Shown: one piece after another, positions 60,444 to 64,000 of the stretch
How the letters are laid out: each line of letters begins with the position of its first letter
How positions within the stretch are numbered: position 1 is the stretch's first letter
Source of the DNA: CAZEKB01 sp964512225
GTDB taxonomy: Bacteria; Myxococcota_A; UBA796; UBA9615
Assembly: GCA_964512225.1 (NCBI GenBank)
Contig: CAZEKB010000001.1
Location: forward strand, 115,446-179,445
DNA: 64,000 bases
Direction of reading: 5' to 3'
Notes under the pieces: model-generated
Seen by the model: only the letters and a program-made list of their open reading frames with translations
Told to the model about the DNA's origin: nothing
Database searches by the model: none
Translations under genes and position numbers: made by a program

Positions 60444-61598
60444 TCAGGCGCCGTCGCCATCTTGGTACAGGCGCGGGACCCGGGGCGAGACGGAGCTGAC
60501 GACCTCGTACGGGATCGTCTCCAGCATCGCCGCGATCTCCGACGCCGTGACGCGCTCCACGCCCTGGCTGCCCAGGAGGACCACGGGGTCGCCTTCGCGG
60601 ACGTGCGGGACGTCCGTGACGTCGACGAGCGTAAGGTCCATGCAGACTCGCCCCACGACCGGCGCCCGCCGACCTCGGACCAGCACCTCCGCCCGGTTGC
60701 CGAGGGCGCGCGCGTAGCCGTCTCCGTAGCCGACCGGCAGGACCGCGATCTTCGACGGCCGCGGCGCCGTCCAGGTGCGTCCGTAGGACAGCTGCGCCCC
60801 GGTCGGTACCTTCTTCAGGAAGGAGATGGCCGTCTCGAAGGACATGACCGACCGCAGCGGCCAAGCCCCCTCGAGGGCGGCGTCGGGAGCGTGGCCGTAC
60901 AGGGAGATGCCCGGCCGCACGAGGTTGGCTCCCACGTCGACCCCCGGCGTCCGGCCCATCATCATGGCGGCGGAGTTCGCCGCGTGGATCCACCGCGGCG
61001 CGTGACCCCGGCGCCGCACCTCCCCGACGGCGGCGGCGAAGTCGCGGAGCTGCGCCTGCGTGAACTCGGCTTCCGCGGCCTCGGCCTCGGCCAGGTGGGT
61101 GAGCACGCCGTCGATGTAGAGGTGGTCGAGGCCCTCGACCAGATCGAGGAAGTCGGTCAGGAGCTGCAGCGGGACGCCGAGGCGGTTCATCCCCGTGTCG
61201 ATCTTCAGGTGGACGGGCGCGGGCCGGCCCCGGGAGGCGGCCACCGCGTTGAGCGCACGCACCGTCGCCGAGCGGTAGACGACGGGGGTGATCGCGGCGT
61301 CGAGCGCGATCTTCTCGGAGCCGTCGGCGGGGCCCCCGAGCACCAGGATCGACGCCTCGATCCCCGCCCGCCGGAGCGCGATCCCCTCCTCCACGATCGC
61401 GACGCCGAGCCACTCGACGCCCTCCTGCACGAGGGCGCGCGCGACCTGCTTGATCCCGTGCCCGTACGCGTCGGCCTTGACGGCCGCGAGCATGCCGGTC
61501 CCCGCGGGGATGCGGTCGCGGAGCAGCCTCGCGTTGTGGCGGAGCGCCTGCAGATCGACCCGGGCGATCGTCGGTCGGAATCGGGGGATGACGGCCAT
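60444..61598 (-). CDS. alr: Alanine racemase
   Basis: PLP-dependent interconversion of L- and D-Ala for peptidoglycan. 384 aa. PLP Lys in AVKADAYGHG, the second catalytic Tyr in LSYGRTW, and VGRVCMDLTLVDVT are all in the expected order. Length is normal. 32 bases after the GspG-like gene on the same strand. Confidence 0.95.
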   Translation of the reverse strand: MAVIPRFRPTIARVDLQALRHNARLLRDRIPAGTGMLAAVKADAYGHGIKQVARALVQEGVEWLGVAIVEEGIALRRAGIEASILVLGGPADGSEKIALDAAITPVVYRSATVRALNAVAASRGRPAPVHLKIDTGMNRLGVPLQLLTDFLDLVEGLDHLYIDGVLTHLAEAEAAEAEFTQAQLRDFAAAVGEVRRRGHAPRWIHAANSAAMMMGRTPGVDVGANLVRPGISLYGHAPDAALEGAWPLRSVMSFETAISFLKKVPTGAQLSYGRTWTAPRPSKIAVLPVGYGDGYARALGNRAEVLVRGRRAPVVGRVCMDLTLVDVTDVPHVREGDPVVLLGSQGVERVTASEIAAMLETIPYEVVSSVSPRVPRLYQDGDGA

Positions 61599-61630
61599 GG
61601 GGCGAAGTGTAGAGCACGCCGCGACCCGGC

Positions 61631-62062
61631 TCAGCGGACGGGATACGGCAGATCCCCGGCCCGAGTGACCGGATCGAGCGGTGCCCCCCCCTGGTCCCGA
61701 CCGTCGGGCCCGACCGAATAGAGGATTCGGCCATGCGGGTTGCCGGGAGGCGCCGAGTACGCGGGCGGGGCGCCGGGCCGGAACGGATCGCGAGGGAGCT
61801 GCTCCAGGAACCGGGGGACGAGGGCCTCCAGGGCGTCCGGATAGACCCCTTCGGCCGCGCGGTGTTGCTCCAGGGCGTGTCCGACGGCCTCGAGGGCGGC
61901 GTACGCGTCGGCGAGGACACGAGGGTCGTCGCCCGTGGTCCCCGGGGCGGGCGGCACCGGGGCGCGCCGCGTCCCCCAGAGCAGGCCCCCGCCGATCAGC
62001 AGCCCGGCGGCCAGCGCGACGATCACGACTCGGTCTCCGCCGCGTCGCGTGCGCGAGCTCAC
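61631..62062 (-). CDS. GspG-like C-terminal pseudopilin domain protein
   Basis: 143 aa. One N-terminal hydrophobic helix (about 13-30), then a domain with the GspG-type blocks YPDALEALVPRFLEQLPRDPF and YSVGPDGRDQGG, which form the beta-sheet and Ca-loop of the major type II pseudopilin. The prepilin peptidase site (G-F-T-L-x-E) is missing, so it is not a canonical pilin. The start is GTG 62062, coming 13 bases after the barrel gene. Role unknown; alr and the barrel gene are neighbours. Confidence 0.72.
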   Translation of the reverse strand: MSSRTRRGGDRVVIVALAAGLLIGGGLLWGTRRAPVPPAPGTTGDDPRVLADAYAALEAVGHALEQHRAAEGVYPDALEALVPRFLEQLPRDPFRPGAPPAYSAPPGNPHGRILYSVGPDGRDQGGAPLDPVTRAGDLPYPVR

Positions 62063-62075
62063 CGTGCGTCGCCTC

Positions 62076-63845
62076 TCAGAAGAGGATCATCGGGCCCACG
62101 AAGACGCGCAGCATCCAGGGCTCCGCGCGGTGCGGGATCTCCTTGGTCGCTTCGGGGATCCCGCTGAGCTCGGGGGTGGTGCCGTTGAAGAACTCGTCGC
62201 CCACGTGGGAGGCGTTCCCCTGGGCGGCGAGGAACGTGCCCTGCACGCCGATGTTGATGCTCACGAACGGGGACGCCGAGATGGCGACCCCGCCCTGGGG
62301 CGTCACGCCGAAGAGGACCGCGGGGGCGCGGTTCGTATGGTCGAACTTGCCGTCGGGCTCGATCTCGTACCCGGCCATGACGAGGAGCGTGCCCCCGATC
62401 CCGGCCCAGGGCTTCACCCGCCCCCGCGGGATGATGAAGAAGCGCGCGCCGAAGTCGACGCTGACGTGCGAGGTGCTCGCCGTCTTCCAGGTGGCGTCTT
62501 CGGGGCAGTCCGCCTCGGTGCAGATCGAGACGACCGTCTCCGCGGGGTCGCTCTCGTCGATCGACTCCCGGCGCAGGGCCTGCGTGCCGTACATGATCCC
62601 CACGTCGACGCCGAACTCGAAGATGTCCACCGGCGCGACCCCGAAGCCGATCCGGACCCCGGGGTTCAGGAACGAGAGCCCGAGGGACTCCCAGGAGTAC
62701 TCCTCGCTCTTGACCCCGCCCGCTCGTACGTGGACGAGCGACGAGTAGCGTCGCGTCAGGCCGCCGAGGGCGTAGGCGAAGTCGACGCGGAGGTGGAATC
62801 GCTTCCCGAACCCCCAGCGCCGCTCGTGGAACGACGGGAAGTCGAGGCCCGAGCGCTGGAACCGCTTCGTCTCCCGGGGGCCGTACCCGGCGCGCTGCGC
62901 GTCGTTGTAGCCGGCCAGCGCGTCGCCGCGGGTGTCGTCGGCGTCGAGCCTCGTCTCGCGGACCGGCTCGCGGCGCGGGGGCGGCGCGGTGCGGGTGCGG
63001 GCCGGGGGGGAGCGCACGGGCTCGTCGAGATCGTCGTCGAGATCGATGTCCTCCTCTTCGTCGGGCTCCTCGAGGACGAGGTCCTCTTCGGCGAGCTCGC
63101 GCTCCCGGTCCCGCCGAGCGTCTCGGCGCGGCTCCTCGTCCTCTTCCTCGTCCCCGACCAGGGCGCGGAGTCCGGCGGTCGGGTCCTCGCGCGTGGAGAC
63201 CTCGGACCGTCCCGACCGCTCGAAGTCTTCCCGCCGCGAGCTCACGGTCTTGCGTCGCCCCCGCTCGTAGTCGCGGCGCCGGGAGCTCTGGTCGCGGTCG
63301 TCGCTGGTCAGGAGCCCACCGACCTCGGCCCGGTTCTCGGCCTTGACCCGGAGCGACGCGTCGAACAGCCGATCGACCCACATCGAGAAGGCCGCGAGCA
63401 TCTCCTTGGTGCGGTCCGACGCGAAGCTCGTGGTCTCGTGGCTGACCTTGAGGCCGTTGCCCGTCGTGTACCAGTCGACGTCCAGCGTGACGGTGTCGCC
63501 GCTGCGCCGAACGACCACGAGCGCGACGAGGCTGGAGTTGAACTGCCCCCCCAACAGCCGGACGCAGTCCTGGTCCACGAGGCAGTCGCGGGGTCGCCCC
63601 GTCAGCGCGGGGACGACGTCCGTGCCGACGTGTACGGGGCGCCTCAGGCGCCGCTCGAGGTTCGTCTTGAGGAAGTCTTCGAGGAGGAACCCGAGGGACT
63701 CGTCCTCGTCGCGCGCCGTCTCGAACGGCATCACGACGACGCCCACCGAGGAGGGGTTGCGCGCGTCGAACGCATGGGCCGCCTTCGCGGGCAGCAGGAG
63801 GGCTGCGACGACGAGCAGGATCGGAGGGACTGAGTGGCGCATCAT
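62076..63845 (-). CDS. Outer-membrane beta-barrel protein with TolB-like lead and acidic linker
   Basis: 589 aa. Signal peptide (1-26). A domain (about 30-170) of TolB-N/CsgG-like type (VVVMPFETARDED, LLEDFLKTNLERRL) is followed by a strongly charged disordered linker (170-300; long Glu/Asp runs, RRR). The last 250 residues alternate hydrophobic/aromatic strands and end in MILF, the C-terminal aromatic typical of outer-membrane barrels. ATG 63845 or 63842. A TGG-TATCCT extended -10-like element is just upstream. Convergent overlap with no gene; tRNA-Thr is divergent. Confidence 0.75.
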   Translation of the reverse strand: MMRHSVPPILLVVAALLLPAKAAHAFDARNPSSVGVVVMPFETARDEDESLGFLLEDFLKTNLERRLRRPVHVGTDVVPALTGRPRDCLVDQDCVRLLGGQFNSSLVALVVVRRSGDTVTLDVDWYTTGNGLKVSHETTSFASDRTKEMLAAFSMWVDRLFDASLRVKAENRAEVGGLLTSDDRDQSSRRRDYERGRRKTVSSRREDFERSGRSEVSTREDPTAGLRALVGDEEEDEEPRRDARRDRERELAEEDLVLEEPDEEEDIDLDDDLDEPVRSPPARTRTAPPPRREPVRETRLDADDTRGDALAGYNDAQRAGYGPRETKRFQRSGLDFPSFHERRWGFGKRFHLRVDFAYALGGLTRRYSSLVHVRAGGVKSEEYSWESLGLSFLNPGVRIGFGVAPVDIFEFGVDVGIMYGTQALRRESIDESDPAETVVSICTEADCPEDATWKTASTSHVSVDFGARFFIIPRGRVKPWAGIGGTLLVMAGYEIEPDGKFDHTNRAPAVLFGVTPQGGVAISASPFVSINIGVQGTFLAAQGNASHVGDEFFNGTTPELSGIPEATKEIPHRAEPWMLRVFVGPMILF

Positions 63846-63896
63846 GTGGTCTCGGCGGGCGCCGGCAGGATACCACCACGGGCGCGCGGGCCCGCG

Positions 63897-63925
63897 TTGA
63901 CACGGTGAAACCGCCGTGTCATAAA
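63897..63925 (+). promoter_or_regulatory. tRNA-Thr promoter
   Basis: TTGACA (63897-63902), 17-base spacer, CATAAA (63920-63925). Places transcription start about 8 bases before the tRNA. Confidence 0.6.
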
Positions 63926-63939
63926 CCCGCGCCTGATGC

Positions 63940-64000
63940 GCCGATGTAGCTCAGTTGGTAGAGCAGCTGATTCGTAATCAGCAGGTCAGCGGTTCGAGTC
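63940..64000 (+). tRNA. tRNA-Thr (anticodon CGT), 3' end outside the window
   Basis: Acceptor strand GCCGATG, D-arm GCTCAGTTGGTAGAGC, anticodon stem CTGAT / ATCAG with loop TCGTA centred on CGT (reads ACG), and the start of the T-arm (GCGGTTCGAGTC). 61 bases are visible of about 76. Confidence 0.95.

Noticed and set aside
1..64000. Mobile elements, CRISPR arrays or defence island
   Set aside because: No transposase, integrase, terminal inverted repeats, regularly spaced repeats or known defence proteins; base use looks uniform by eye.

Overview
The window is a gene-dense, high-GC (about 70% or more by eye) bacterial chromosome segment. It carries about 51 protein genes, an intact tRNA-Arg and the start of a tRNA-Thr. 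I see no insertion sequence, prophage, integrase, CRISPR array or rRNA. No gene-free stretch exceeds about 170 bp. Several architectures point to Myxococcota or a close uncultured relative: a PilZ-like tail of the myxobacterial paralogous type (TIGR02266-like) on an Hsp70, a twin-FHA protein ending in an AgmX/PglI-like domain, a DUF4388/PATAN regulator, many TPR proteins, and widespread GTG starts. The taxon is inferred, because no marker such as 16S rRNA is present.

Layout, 1-16 kb: a partial leucine dehydrogenase (-); a TPR lytic transglycosylase and a pentahaem cytochrome (+); fabG (+). A long minus-strand run follows in the order yycJ-like MBL hydrolase, purB, purC, purS, purQ, purL, purF (a Bacillus-like purine order), ending with an Hsp70 fused to a PilZ-like domain.

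16-32 kb: a zinc-ribbon membrane protein (+); an SDR / SH3 / FAD-oxidase operon (-); an Mla/Mce lipid-transport operon with two MlaE permeases (+); two small minus genes, one YcgN/YkgJ-like; a coupled acyltransferase / membrane AMMECR1-like+toroid protein / thioredoxin-octahaem cytochrome operon (+); a JAMM-DinG helicase fusion (-); a DUF2520-type Rossmann protein and a 57-aa protein (+).

32-48 kb: tRNA-Arg; an RdgC-like protein split over two coupled genes (-); the FHA-TM-AgmX protein diverging from it; a pseudo-receiver PATAN/TPR regulator (-); fxsA (+); two TPR genes (-); a repeat lipoprotein (+). An operon then runs grpE-ggt-trmL-trpS-manC-membrane protein (-).

48-64 kb: a small membrane protein (+) convergent with a TPR/TM protein; an ECF sigma / anti-sigma / bactofilin-like membrane-protein operon (+); glpD (+) with a promoter that predicts a leaderless mRNA. 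A minus run follows: outer-membrane barrel, GspG-like protein, alr, a 1962-aa TPR protein, and an isoprenylcysteine-methyltransferase-like enzyme. The window ends inside tRNA-Thr(CGT).

A striking global feature is 17 four-base stop/start overlaps (GTGA or ATGA), showing extensive translational coupling. Functional names come from motif recognition alone; no database search was possible. Promoter and terminator calls are pattern matches, not measured.
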